Assembly: GCA_014465955.1 (NCBI GenBank)
Contig: JACTVT010000003.1
Location: 7,632 to 71,631 of the forward strand
Direction of reading: 5' to 3'
DNA: 64,000 nt
Source of the DNA: Eubacterium sp.
GTDB taxonomy: Bacteria; Bacillota; Clostridia; Oscillospirales; Acutalibacteraceae
Shown here: piece by piece, positions 18,561 through 27,571 of the stretch
Numbering within the stretch: position 1 is the first letter of the stretch
How the letters are laid out: each line of letters starts with the position of its first letter
The notes under the pieces: generated by a model
Databases searched by the model: none
Seen by the model: the letters and a program-made list of their open reading frames with translations, nothing else
Told to the model about the DNA's origin: nothing
Program-made: the position numbers and the translations under genes

Positions 18561-19145
18561 TTATTTTGTATGCTCGTCAAGAGTTAAATAATATGAACAT
18601 AAAAAGTGCTCTTTGAAATATTGAACCTCGGGCAGGTTGATTTCGTCAATTTTTTCCTGCTGGGTTATGAGCGCCTTTTCAAATTCCTTGTTGCCCATTC
18701 TTGTCTCTTCAATACACTTTATCAGCGCATCTATTTTATCTGCCGCTTTAACAAGTACCCAGAGATCTTTGTCGCTTTCCTGCTTTTCAAAAAACGGCAC
18801 ATAGTCTTCTCTGAATTCATCGGGCAGCATTGCGAGCAGTCTTTCGCCTGCAATATGCTCAATATCCTTGTAAACATTTTTTATATCGTCGTTGTAATAT
18901 TTAACAGGGGTCGGCATATCGCCCGTGATAACCTCGGTTGTATCGTGATACATTGCAATCAGAGCCGTTCTTTCGGCGTTATATGTTTTACCGAATTTTT
19001 TATTGCCGATAACTGCCAGCGCGTGCGCAATAACGGCAACGCTGTGGCTGTGTTCGGCAATATTTTCTTTACTGCTGTTGTTCATAAGCGACCATCGGTC
19101 AATAAATTTCATTCGGTTAACCATTGCAAAAAAATGATTATTCAT
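18561..19145 (-). CDS. HD-domain hydrolase, YfbR-like 5'-deoxynucleotidase
   Basis: 194 residues. The metal-binding pattern is ENIAEHSHSVAVIAHAL, then MYHDTTEVITGDMPTPVKYY, then a distal Asp in VKAADKIDALIKC, the arrangement of the YfbR group that dephosphorylates deoxyribonucleoside 5'-monophosphates. The start at 19145 lies inside the end of aspS with an eight-base overlap and follows AAGG. It is therefore the third gene of hisS-aspS and translationally coupled. Activity is inferred from the family. Confidence 0.82.
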   Translation of the reverse strand: MNNHFFAMVNRMKFIDRWSLMNNSSKENIAEHSHSVAVIAHALAVIGNKKFGKTYNAERTALIAMYHDTTEVITGDMPTPVKYYNDDIKNVYKDIEHIAGERLLAMLPDEFREDYVPFFEKQESDKDLWVLVKAADKIDALIKCIEETRMGNKEFEKALITQQEKIDEINLPEVQYFKEHFLCSYYLTLDEHTK

Positions 19146-20928
19146 CGCCTTTTTCTTCCTTTGCAATATTAATGCCGAGTTCGCCGAGTTGAATATCGTC
19201 AATTGTTGACGGTGCGCCGCTCATAAGTTCGCTTGCGTTCTGAACTTTCGGGAATGCGGTTACATCTCTCAGACTGTCTGCACCGCAGATAAGCATTGCA
19301 AGCCTGTCAAGACCGATGCCCATACCGCCGTGCGGGGGTGATGCATATTTGTAAGCCTCAACAAGGAAACCGAATTTTGCGTCAATTTCTTCCTGCTCCA
19401 TTCCGAGCAGTTCAAACATTTTATTCTGCAAAGCGCAGTCGGTAATTCTCATTGAACCTGAGGATAACTCTGTGCCGTTTAAAACAAGGTCAAATGCTTT
19501 TGCACGAACTGCACCCTTGTCAGTGTCAAGATAAGGGATACACTCGTCAAGCGGCATTGTAAACGGGTGGTGCATAGCAAGCCATTCGCCTGTTTCTTCG
19601 TCATATTCAAAGAACGGCATTTCTGTAATCCAGAGGAAGTTCCACTTGTTTTCGGGAATAATGCCGAGCGTTTTTGCAACTGTTAAACGAAGTGCGCCCA
19701 TAACCGAAAGTGCAAGGCTTGTTTTATCACTTACGATAAATACGCAGTCGCCTTTTTTTACGCCGAGTGTTTCGATAAGTTCTGCAAGTTCGCCGTCTTT
19801 CAGGAATTTGCTGAAAGAGCAGTTTGGTTCTGCGTCTGCCCATCTGATGTAGGCAAGACCCTTTGCACCGATTCCTTTAACGTATTCCGTAAGTTTATCA
19901 ATCTTTTTTCTTGTGTATTCGCCTGCGGCATTTTCTGCAACGATTGCCTTAACGCTGCCGCCGTTTTCAAGCGCATTTTTGAATACAACAAAGTCCGTTT
20001 TGCCTGCCCATTCCGAAATATCCTGAATCAGCATATCAAAGCGTGTGTCAGGCTTGTCCGAGCCGTATTTGTTCATAGCGTCGGCAAAGGTCATTTTCGG
20101 AAGAGGGAAGTCAATGTCAATGTTTATTGTTTCTTTCATCAGTTTTTTGATGAAGCCCTCTGCCATATCCATAATGTCGTCAGTATCAACAAAACTCATT
20201 TCAAGGTCAATCTGTGTGAATTCAGGCTGACGGTCTGCACGCAAATCTTCGTCACGGAAGCAGCGCGCAAGCTGAATATATCTGTCAAAGCCCGAAACCA
20301 TAAGTAATTGCTTGTAAATCTGCGGGCTCTGCGGCAGAGCATAGAATTTTCCGTTGTGAATTCTGCTCGGCACAACATAGTCACGTGCACCCTCGGGCGT
20401 GGATTTAATCATCATCGGCGTTTCAATTTCAATGAAATCGTTTGCATAGAAATATTCACGTGCAATCTGCGCAATTTTGTGGCGCATAATGATGTTCTTT
20501 GTGAGTTTTTCGTTTCTTAAATTGAGATAGCGGTATTTAAGCGTTGTTTCGTCGCCGACTTCATCTGCCTTTGCAATTTCAAACGGCGGAGTCTGCGCCT
20601 TTGAAATAATACGCAGTTCCGTAACTTCAACTTCAATTTCGCCTGTCGGAATATCAAAATTTTTGCTTTCACGCTCTTTAACAATGCCTTTGAGAGCAAG
20701 CACATATTCACTTCTTACAGACTGTGCTTTTTCAAAAATTGCCCTGTCAGTTTTATCGTTGAAAGAAATCTGAACGATACCCGTTTTATCTCTTAAATCA
20801 ATGAAAATAAGGTTGCCGAGGTCGCGTTGGCGCTGTGCCCAGCCGAACAGAGTAACCTCTCTGCCTTCGTCTTTAAGAGCCAGAGTACCGCAGTAGTCAG
20901 ATCTTTTTAATCCTTTTATAGTCTCCAT
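19138..20928 (-). CDS. aspS: aspartyl-tRNA synthetase
   Basis: Class II synthetase of 596 residues, the bacterial-type length with an inserted GAD domain. The N-terminal OB fold contains VTLFGWAQRQRDLGNLIFIDLRD. Motif 2 is visible as ARCFRDEDLRADRQPEFTQID, and motif 3 as GMGIGLDRLAML. It charges tRNA-Asp; whether it also misacylates tRNA-Asn is not decided by what I see. It follows hisS by 18 bases, the usual clostridial hisS-aspS order. Confidence 0.96.
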   Translation of the reverse strand: METIKGLKRSDYCGTLALKDEGREVTLFGWAQRQRDLGNLIFIDLRDKTGIVQISFNDKTDRAIFEKAQSVRSEYVLALKGIVKERESKNFDIPTGEIEVEVTELRIISKAQTPPFEIAKADEVGDETTLKYRYLNLRNEKLTKNIIMRHKIAQIAREYFYANDFIEIETPMMIKSTPEGARDYVVPSRIHNGKFYALPQSPQIYKQLLMVSGFDRYIQLARCFRDEDLRADRQPEFTQIDLEMSFVDTDDIMDMAEGFIKKLMKETINIDIDFPLPKMTFADAMNKYGSDKPDTRFDMLIQDISEWAGKTDFVVFKNALENGGSVKAIVAENAAGEYTRKKIDKLTEYVKGIGAKGLAYIRWADAEPNCSFSKFLKDGELAELIETLGVKKGDCVFIVSDKTSLALSVMGALRLTVAKTLGIIPENKWNFLWITEMPFFEYDEETGEWLAMHHPFTMPLDECIPYLDTDKGAVRAKAFDLVLNGTELSSGSMRITDCALQNKMFELLGMEQEEIDAKFGFLVEAYKYASPPHGGMGIGLDRLAMLICGADSLRDVTAFPKVQNASELMSGAPSTIDDIQLGELGINIAKEEKGDE

Positions 20929-20946
20929 AATGTATCTCCTGTAAAA

Positions 20947-22293
20947 TCAGTCTTTTTTGTCAAGCCCGAAAAGAGAGCCGAAATCAAATGCTTCGCCGTT
21001 GATTTTAATGTCTTCAAGTTGTTCCGACAGAGTGATGTTGTAATAACTGCTAACAAACGTGGCAATTGCAATTTCGGTTTCTTCGCCGTTTGCCATATTT
21101 TTCAGTTTGGCAACGCCCTCTTCAATTTCATTATCGCCGAGAACAATTGTGTATTTAGCACCGAGTTTGTCGGCATATTTCATCTGGGCACGAAGTCCTC
21201 TGCCGTTTAAATCATACTGGCAGGCAAACCCTTCGGCACGCATATCTTTTGCGATTTCAACTGCTTTAAGCGTTGCTTTGTCGCCGAGTGCAACGATAAA
21301 TAAATCAGGCTTTTCACTTTCGGGGAATTCACAGCCCTGTGCCTCCATAAGCAGCATAAGCCTTTCAAGCCCCATTGCGAAACCGAGTGACGGTGTTTTC
21401 TGACCGCCGAGTTCTTCAATCAGTCCGTCATATCTTCCGCCACCGCATACTGTACCCTGTGCGCCGATTGAATTTGAAACAAATTCAAAAACTGTTTTTG
21501 TGTAGTAATCAAGACCGCGCACAATCTGCGGATTTACCGAAAATTCAATGCTTTCGGCTGTAAGGTATTTTTTGACTGTCTCAAAGTGTTCTTTGCATTC
21601 GTCGCAGAGATAATCAAGTACAACAGGAGCGCCTTTTGCAATTTCAGAGCAGACAGGGGACTTGCAGTCCAGAATACGCATTGGGTTTCTTTCGAGCCTG
21701 TCCTTGCAGGTGTCGCAAAGGTCATCTTTTCTTGCGCTGAAGTATTCTTTGAGCGCCTTGTGGTATTCCGCACGGCATGTGGGGCAGCCGATTGAATTTA
21801 TTTCAAGGCTTAAATCTTTAACGCCGAGTTCGTCAAAAACAGATTTTGCAAGGCTGATGATTTCAGCATCTGCAAGCGGACTCGGTGTGCCGAAGCATTC
21901 AATGCCGAACTGGTGAAATTCACGCAGTCTGCCTGCCTGTGGTTTTTCATATCTATAGCAGGACGTAAGGTAGCAGACCTTTTGCGGAAGTGCCTCGTTT
22001 GAAAGTCCGTTCTCAAGGAAAGAACGTGCAGCTCCTGCCGTTCCCTCAGGTCTTAATGTAATATTTCTTCCGCCCTTGTCGTCAAAAGAATACATTTCCT
22101 TCTGCACAACGTCTGTAGTGTCGCCTACACCGCGCTGAAAGAGTTCGGTGTGCTCAAACACGGGCGTTCTGATTTCTTTGTAGCCGTATTTGCCTGCCAC
22201 ATCAAGGCAGGTGGCTTCTATATATTGATTTTTGTGTACTTCTTTCGGCAAAACATCTTTTGTGCCTTTAATTGCTTTGGTAATTAATGCCAT
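20947..22293 (-). CDS. hisS: histidyl-tRNA synthetase
   Basis: 448-residue class II synthetase. Motif 2 appears as YRYEKPQAGRLREFHQFG and the histidine-specific motifs as RGLDYYTKTVFEF and GGRYDGLIEELGG. A 70-residue anticodon-binding domain closes the protein. GGAG sits directly before the ATG, and an intrinsic terminator ends only two bases before that RBS, which suggests attenuation of the hisS-aspS-HD transcript. No T-box sequence was found there. Confidence 0.96.
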   Translation of the reverse strand: MALITKAIKGTKDVLPKEVHKNQYIEATCLDVAGKYGYKEIRTPVFEHTELFQRGVGDTTDVVQKEMYSFDDKGGRNITLRPEGTAGAARSFLENGLSNEALPQKVCYLTSCYRYEKPQAGRLREFHQFGIECFGTPSPLADAEIISLAKSVFDELGVKDLSLEINSIGCPTCRAEYHKALKEYFSARKDDLCDTCKDRLERNPMRILDCKSPVCSEIAKGAPVVLDYLCDECKEHFETVKKYLTAESIEFSVNPQIVRGLDYYTKTVFEFVSNSIGAQGTVCGGGRYDGLIEELGGQKTPSLGFAMGLERLMLLMEAQGCEFPESEKPDLFIVALGDKATLKAVEIAKDMRAEGFACQYDLNGRGLRAQMKYADKLGAKYTIVLGDNEIEEGVAKLKNMANGEETEIAIATFVSSYYNITLSEQLEDIKINGEAFDFGSLFGLDKKD

Positions 22294-22306
22294 ATCAAAT
22301 CTCCAT

Positions 22307-22340
22307 TAAAAAATTTTCGGGCAGGAAATTTCTGCCCGAA
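22307..22340 (-). terminator. terminator immediately upstream of the hisS RBS
   Basis: On the minus strand TTCGGGCAG pairs with CTGCCCGAA (nine bases, extended by AT pairs), followed by AATTTTTTAA and then the hisS GGAG. It is either an attenuator of hisS or a second terminator for the mre-mgsA operon. Confidence 0.8.
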
Positions 22341-22427
22341 CAGTTTTCGTTTGCTTAGGCAAAGGCAATCAAATCCGAACACGGTTTAAAATGGCTGATT
22401 TGCCCTTACTCTTTGTTAAAAATACTC

Positions 22428-22445
22428 GGAATACGAAAGTATTCC
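22428..22445 (-). terminator. likely terminator after mgsA
   Basis: GGAATAC / GTATTCC around TTTC, followed on the minus strand by GAGTATTTTT. It lies 19 bases after the mgsA stop. Confidence 0.6.
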
Positions 22446-22464
22446 TGCGTTTTTGTGCCTTTGT

Positions 22465-22875
22465 TTACGGATTATAACGTGGGTTTACAATTTCTCTCCA
22501 TTCAAAATCGCCTCTTTCAATACCTCTGACAAGCGCTTCGCCTGTTGCAATATTTGTAGCAAAAGGTATATTGTGAACATCACAAAGTCTTAACAAATCG
22601 TTATCATTAGGTTCGCTTGGTTTGGCCGTAAGAGGATCTCTGAAAAAAATAAGCAGGTCGATTTCGTTGCATGCGATTCTGCTGGCAATTTGCTGACCGC
22701 CGCCCTGATTGCCTGCAAGAAAGCAGTTGATGTTAAGACCTGTTGCTTCATGAATAAGTTTACCTGTGGTGCCTGTGGCGCAAAGTTCGTGCCTGCTCAG
22801 AATTCCGCAGTATGCAATGCAGAATTGAACAAGAAGTTCTTTTTTTGCATCGTGTGCAATAAGTGCAATATTCAT
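22465..22875 (-). CDS. mgsA: methylglyoxal synthase, with altered catalytic loop
   Basis: 136 residues, full length for MgsA, which converts dihydroxyacetone phosphate to methylglyoxal. The phosphate site ALIAHDAKK at the N-terminus, [14 protein letters not shown] and FFRDPLTA are intact. The usual GGDQQ motif, whose Asp (Asp71 in E. coli) is the proposed catalytic base, reads GGGQQ here, with Gly60 in its place. It is the last gene after mreBCD-mrdA, about 110 bases downstream, where many bacteria carry min genes. The enzyme may be impaired, or this may be a lineage variant. Confidence 0.88.
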   Translation of the reverse strand: MNIALIAHDAKKELLVQFCIAYCGILSRHELCATGTTGKLIHEATGLNINCFLAGNQGGGQQIASRIACNEIDLLIFFRDPLTAKPSEPNDNDLLRLCDVHNIPFATNIATGEALVRGIERGDFEWREIVNPRYNP

Positions 22876-22984
22876 ATGGTTCCTCCGTTCTTAATATTTT
22901 TTATTTATTGTTTAAACAAAAATATATCATAAAATATAAATTTAATCAATATAAAATCTTAAAATAATATAACAATTTAAACTG

Positions 22985-25000
22985 TTAGTCAAGTAAAGTG
23001 CCTGTTTTCTGTGCAGGAACTTCATCAGTATTGTTTGAATAATAGTAATCTATGATAGAAGATGTGATTTCGGCGGTTGATGTACCCGAGCCTGCAAGTT
23101 CGATAGCAGATGCAATTGCAATTTCAGGTGTATCATACGGAGCAAATGTGATAAGAAAACCGTTGTTTACTTTTTGTCCGTTTTTAATAACCTGTGATGT
23201 ACCTGTTTTGCAGGCAACATCAACATCAAGTTTGCTGAAAACAGAAGCAGGCGCGCCGTTTGTGGCAACGAGCCTCATACCCTCGCGTACGATTTTGAAA
23301 GTGTTGTCTGAAATGGGCAGATCATCGGCAACCACAGAGCCTGTTTCTTCAACAGAGCCGTTTTTGTTGTTGATGATTGCTTTAACAAAGTGAAGTTCAT
23401 ATCTTGTTCCGCTGTTGGCAACGGTTGCACAGTAGTTTGCAAGTTGAAGCGGTGTAAACAGGTTGTCAGACTGACCGATACCGCTTTGAATTGTATCACC
23501 CATCTGCCATTTTTTATTATATCTTTCGGCACTTGCAGGTCCTGCAAGAACACCTGCCGCCTCGCTTATTTCAACGCCTGTTTTTTCGCCGAGTCCGAAC
23601 ATAGACGCATATTCGTTCATTTTTGAAATTCCAAGTCTGTCGGCACAGTTATAGAAGAAAATGTTGCAGGAATCACGAAGTGCGGTTCTTACCGTTTCTC
23701 TGCCGTGTGAATTCTGGTTAAGACACTGGAATGTGATGTCGTAGTATTGAAACAGACCGCGGCACGTGAATGTGGAGTTCTCGTCAATTATGCCTTCTTC
23801 AAGTGCAGCGCATGCCATCATTGGCTTAAAGGTTGAGCCGGGGGCATATGTGCCGAGTGCAAATCTGTTCCACAGGGGAGTGCGCTTGTTTTTTGCAAGT
23901 TGATTGTAATTATCATAATAATCATCAATACTGTATGTAGGATATGATGCGGCGGCAAGCAGGTCGCCGGTGTTTACGTTTTCAACGACTACTGCGCCTG
24001 CACCCTCGCTCAGGCTGACTTCGTCGCATGTTTCTTTTAATTTCTGCTGTGCCAGAAGTTGTAAATCTTTATCAATTGATAAAACAATTGTGTTGCCTTG
24101 AACGGGATTTTTAGTGATTTCTTCGGTTACATTTCCGTCATTGTCAATTGTAATTGTCAGTTCGCCTGCGACTCCGCGCAGTTCAGGTTCCATAGCAGCC
24201 TCGATGCCGCTTTCACCGATAATGTCATTAATTCCGTAACCGCTGTCTTTCAATTCTTTATATTCGTCACCGTTGATTTTTCTTACAGTTCCGAGAATGT
24301 GCGGCGCAAGTTCGGGATTAACATATTCACGGTATGATGTTACCTTAACGTTTGCACCACGGTAGGCTTCTGTATTCTCTTTAACGGCGGCAACAGTTTC
24401 ATTGCTTACATTTTCTGCAATGATAACAGGGTTTTCAATTGAGAATAAAAGGCGGGTCAGTTCATATCTTACAGCGCCGATTTTAAGTGCAGTCGCTTTG
24501 TCCAATCCCTGAAGTCCATACTCTTCAACCATTGCGTTAAAACAGTTTTCGGCAGTAGCGTATTTTTGCAGATTGAACATATCTTTGCTTTTCATTTTGG
24601 TGATTTCGTCTTCATTATCCGTAAAATAAACAGTATCGCCGTAAAGTTCAAGCGGCAGATTGTTTACTGCCTCTTCTCCGTTTTTTTCAAAAAGATTTAA
24701 AAGATTGATAATGATTTCATTTCTTTTGTCGTTTTCATCTTTTGAAGGGAAAACGGCGGCGTCAAGTATAATGGAATTTCCGTTCCTGTTTGTGACGAGA
24801 GGATTGCCGTTTCTGTCTACAATTTCGCCCCGGGCAGGCTCAATCGGCACGGTATATGTGCGAACGGCATTGTTTTGTGATACGTAGTAATCGTGATTTT
24901 TTATCTGAATATCATATAATTCATAGCCAAAACCTGCTGTAATGGCTAATACAAGCACAAGTGCCAGAAATGTTCTTATACTGCTGTGCCTTGTTTTCAC
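22985..25000 (-). CDS. mrdA: penicillin-binding protein 2 (transpeptidase of the elongasome)
   Basis: 671 residues with one N-terminal membrane helix (about 9-28), a PBP dimerisation domain beginning at EPARGEIVDRNGNPL, and a transpeptidase domain. The three catalytic motifs are STFK (389-392), SCN (near 444) and KTGT (598-601). It cross-links peptidoglycan during side-wall growth with MreB, MreC and MreD. It uses a GTG start behind AAAGGAG, 54 bases after mreD. The location fixes its role as PBP2 rather than division PBP3. Confidence 0.93.
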   Translation of the reverse strand: MKTRHSSIRTFLALVLVLAITAGFGYELYDIQIKNHDYYVSQNNAVRTYTVPIEPARGEIVDRNGNPLVTNRNGNSIILDAAVFPSKDENDKRNEIIINLLNLFEKNGEEAVNNLPLELYGDTVYFTDNEDEITKMKSKDMFNLQKYATAENCFNAMVEEYGLQGLDKATALKIGAVRYELTRLLFSIENPVIIAENVSNETVAAVKENTEAYRGANVKVTSYREYVNPELAPHILGTVRKINGDEYKELKDSGYGINDIIGESGIEAAMEPELRGVAGELTITIDNDGNVTEEITKNPVQGNTIVLSIDKDLQLLAQQKLKETCDEVSLSEGAGAVVVENVNTGDLLAAASYPTYSIDDYYDNYNQLAKNKRTPLWNRFALGTYAPGSTFKPMMACAALEEGIIDENSTFTCRGLFQYYDITFQCLNQNSHGRETVRTALRDSCNIFFYNCADRLGISKMNEYASMFGLGEKTGVEISEAAGVLAGPASAERYNKKWQMGDTIQSGIGQSDNLFTPLQLANYCATVANSGTRYELHFVKAIINNKNGSVEETGSVVADDLPISDNTFKIVREGMRLVATNGAPASVFSKLDVDVACKTGTSQVIKNGQKVNNGFLITFAPYDTPEIAIASAIELAGSGTSTAEITSSIIDYYYSNNTDEVPAQKTGTLLD

Positions 25001-25054
25001 GGCAATTCTCCTTTCATAAATTTTTGTAATTAATCTTTTTTATAAATTGAAATC

Positions 25055-25567
25055 TTATTTTGTCAGTTTCTTTTTTATAGGCCTTGCGCAAAACCATACA
25101 GCGGGCATAATAACTGCCGTGTAAACTGCGCAGGGAAGATAGAATGAAAACAGTGTAAGTTCTGCACCGTTTACACCTTTTATGATGATAAAGAACAGCC
25201 AGTAAAGCAGGCTGTAAATAAATATTGCCGCAACAGAAAATACGGCTGCCGCAATAAATGTATCTCTTACGATATATGTTACTGCCATGGCACTTAATGA
25301 GCATACTATGCAAAGAAACACTGCATTAAATCCAAGGTGTACCGCCGATGTCAGATCCCACAGAATACCGCCGAAAAGGCCGAGCATTCCTGCAAAAAAT
25401 TCATCCTCGCCCATACCTAAAATTATGCATACGGGTATAAGCAGAAAGCATCTTGCGCCCGCAATTTCAATTGTCAGCCCCGACGTGTTTTGAATAAGCG
25501 CCGTGAGTGCTGTTATTATAAAATAAACAATTGTTTTTGTAACCTTATTTTGATATTTCAAATCCAT
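25055..25567 (-). CDS. mreD: rod shape-determining protein MreD
   Basis: 170 residues with about five hydrophobic helices and no catalytic motif, as in MreD. LGLFGGILWDLTSAVHLGFNAV is a typical conserved stretch. It starts on the last base of the mreC stop codon (one-base overlap), so translation is coupled. It is thought to anchor the MreC/PBP2 complex in the membrane. Confidence 0.88.
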   Translation of the reverse strand: MDLKYQNKVTKTIVYFIITALTALIQNTSGLTIEIAGARCFLLIPVCIILGMGEDEFFAGMLGLFGGILWDLTSAVHLGFNAVFLCIVCSLSAMAVTYIVRDTFIAAAVFSVAAIFIYSLLYWLFFIIIKGVNGAELTLFSFYLPCAVYTAVIMPAVWFCARPIKKKLTK

Positions 25568-26403
25568 TATTCTTCACCCCAGCCGGTAAGAATCAGGCAG
25601 TTTGAAAGATTGTTTACATCAACGCCGGGGGCAATTACTGCATATGATGCAATTGATGAAACTTCATCGTCAATTTCTTCAACAGTGCCGATAATAAGAC
25701 CCTTCGGAATTGTTCCGCTGATGCCGGCCGTTGAAATAATTGAACCGTATGTAACTGCTGTGGAAGAATCAAGATTTGCAAATTTGCATTTGCCGTCGCC
25801 AGCAAGTGATGCATCGCCTGTTACATAAGAAATTTCGCCTGAAACAATTTCATATGCAGAAACCGAAAAATCGGGGTCAAGTATAGTGATAACAACGCTG
25901 TAGGTGGGGTATGCCTTGTCAATTATGCCTACGATGTAGTTGCCGTATAGAACTGCATCACCCGCTTTAACTCCGTTTGCAGTGCCTTTGTTGATTGTGT
26001 ATGAACCGAAAATATCAGCAGGATCTCTTGCCGTAACGGCAGCCTCAACAAATTGAAAATCAGGATTTTCCTCTTTAAGTCCGAGCGCATCCTTGTAAAG
26101 CGCATTTTGTTTTTGAAGATTGTTATAATCTTCAAGTTGGCTTTGCAGAGCACCTACCTGTTTTTCAAGTCCGTCAATTTTGTCAAGATATTCCTTATTG
26201 CCCGAAGCCTCGCCGAAAACATATGAAATACCGCCACTGATTTTTGATGCAACCCAGTTTGCAGGCGTAAAAACAGTGCCCACAATTGATGACTGTGCAG
26301 TTTCGCCTCGTCCGTTTGCGGCGCAGATAAGCGCACCAACAAGAAACAGCGCAATAATACCGACGGTTATTTTAAATCGCCTGCTCTTAAAAAAGTTTTT
26401 CAT
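25567..26403 (-). CDS. mreC: rod shape-determining protein MreC
   Basis: 278 residues. A membrane helix (about 10-28) is followed by a coiled coil (GNKEYLDKIDGLEKQVGALQ) and the beta-barrel extracytoplasmic domain with AAVTARDPADIFGSYTINKG. It links cytoplasmic MreB to PBP2 outside. It lies three bases after mreB and overlaps mreD by one base. Confidence 0.92.
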   Translation of the reverse strand: MKNFFKSRRFKITVGIIALFLVGALICAANGRGETAQSSIVGTVFTPANWVASKISGGISYVFGEASGNKEYLDKIDGLEKQVGALQSQLEDYNNLQKQNALYKDALGLKEENPDFQFVEAAVTARDPADIFGSYTINKGTANGVKAGDAVLYGNYIVGIIDKAYPTYSVVITILDPDFSVSAYEIVSGEISYVTGDASLAGDGKCKFANLDSSTAVTYGSIISTAGISGTIPKGLIIGTVEEIDDEVSSIASYAVIAPGVDVNNLSNCLILTGWGEE

Positions 26404-26406
26404 GGT

Positions 26407-27387
26407 TTATCGTGCCCTTCTCAGTTTCATTGAAGCGCCCATTGCAACGGCTTCAAGCGGGTGCTCGGGTGTGTAAACGGCAATGCCTGTTTCTTTTGCA
26501 ATCAGTTCGGGCAGACCTCTTAAAAGCGATGTGCCGCCTGTTATGTAAATGCCTTTGTCAATAATATCTGATGCAAGTTCAGGAAGAGTAACTTCAAGTG
26601 TTTCTCTTATAGCTTCAATCATTTCGGCAACGGGTTCACGCAGAATTTCACGAACATCTGCCGATGTAATTTCAATTGCTTTCGGCAGTCCGTTTTCAAG
26701 GTTTCTGCCACGCACTTCCATTGCACCCTCGCCGTCATATTCGCCTGCCGAGCCTATTTTGATTTTAATATCTTCAGCCGTAACAGTGCCGATAAGCAGT
26801 GAGTGCTCTTTTTTCAGATAGTTTATTATTGCCTCGTCAAGCGCATTGCCTGCGGTTTTTATGCTCTTTCTTGCGGCAATTCCGCCGAGTGTAATAACGG
26901 CAACATCGCATGTGCCGCCGCCGATGTCAACAATCATAGAACCTGTTGCTTCAAATACGGGAAGTCCTACGCCGAGCGCTGCAGCCAGAGGTTCTTCAAT
27001 CAGTTCAACCTCGCTTGCGCCTGCCGCACGCAGAGCATCTTCAACTGCACGCCTTTCAACTTCCGTTACACCGCTCGGAACGGAGATAACGGCTCTTGTT
27101 TTTGTGAAAACAGAACTTTTTGCAGAGCGGTAAATGAAATCGTGAAGCATATCAGCCGTCATATCAAAATCGGCAATAACGCCGTCTTTAAGAGGCTTAA
27201 CGGCTACAATAGAACCCGGTGTTCTGCCAATCATTGCCTTTGCCTGCTTGCCTGTTGCAAGCACACGGCGTGTTTTAACGTCAACGGCAACTACAGACGG
27301 CTCGCTGATTGTAATTCTGCCTTTTCTATCGCAAATAAGGGTATTTTCTGTACCGAGGTCAATACCAATATCTTTTGTTAAAATCAT
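26407..27387 (-). CDS. mreB: rod shape-determining protein MreB
   Basis: 326-residue actin-like ATPase. Phosphate 1 is DIGIDLGTENTLI, phosphate 2 is SMIVDIGGGTCDVAVI, and the adenosine motif is GIYITGGTSLLRGL. It forms membrane filaments that guide lateral wall synthesis. It heads the mreBCD-mrdA-mgsA unit. The length is slightly short of the typical 330-340, but the ends are intact. Confidence 0.95.
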   Translation of the reverse strand: MILTKDIGIDLGTENTLICDRKGRITISEPSVVAVDVKTRRVLATGKQAKAMIGRTPGSIVAVKPLKDGVIADFDMTADMLHDFIYRSAKSSVFTKTRAVISVPSGVTEVERRAVEDALRAAGASEVELIEEPLAAALGVGLPVFEATGSMIVDIGGGTCDVAVITLGGIAARKSIKTAGNALDEAIINYLKKEHSLLIGTVTAEDIKIKIGSAGEYDGEGAMEVRGRNLENGLPKAIEITSADVREILREPVAEMIEAIRETLEVTLPELASDIIDKGIYITGGTSLLRGLPELIAKETGIAVYTPEHPLEAVAMGASMKLRRAR

Positions 27388-27453
27388 TTTATATTTCTCT
27401 CACTTTCAACAGCATAATTTTAAAAACTGCCTATTTATCCATTATTAATTAGT

Positions 27454-27482
27454 ATTATATATGAAATACTTTTATCGGGCAA
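27454..27482 (-). promoter_or_regulatory. putative promoter of the mre operon
   Basis: On the minus strand TTGCCC (complement of 27477-27482), 17 bases, TATAAT (complement of 27454-27459), 66 bases before the mreB start. Confidence 0.5.
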
Positions 27483-27535
27483 TATCAAAATGAAAATTTA
27501 ACAAAATATTTTAATTATTGCAATAAAATGTAAAA

Positions 27536-27562
27536 AGGCGGACGCAATTCAACTGTCCGCCT
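27536..27562 (-). terminator. terminator of pdaA
   Basis: AGGCGGAC / GTCCGCCT stem, followed on the minus strand by TTTTACATTTTATTG, ten bases after the gene. Confidence 0.88.
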
Positions 27563-27571
27563 GATAATGAT

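Noticed and set aside
18341..18616. 91-codon open frame on the plus strand
   Set aside because: No RBS, it crosses a hairpin repeat and the operon terminator, and overlaps the HD gene on the other strand.
22294..22464. T-box riboswitch before hisS
   Set aside because: The leader has terminator hairpins but lacks the conserved T-box bulge sequence and a recognisable specifier loop.
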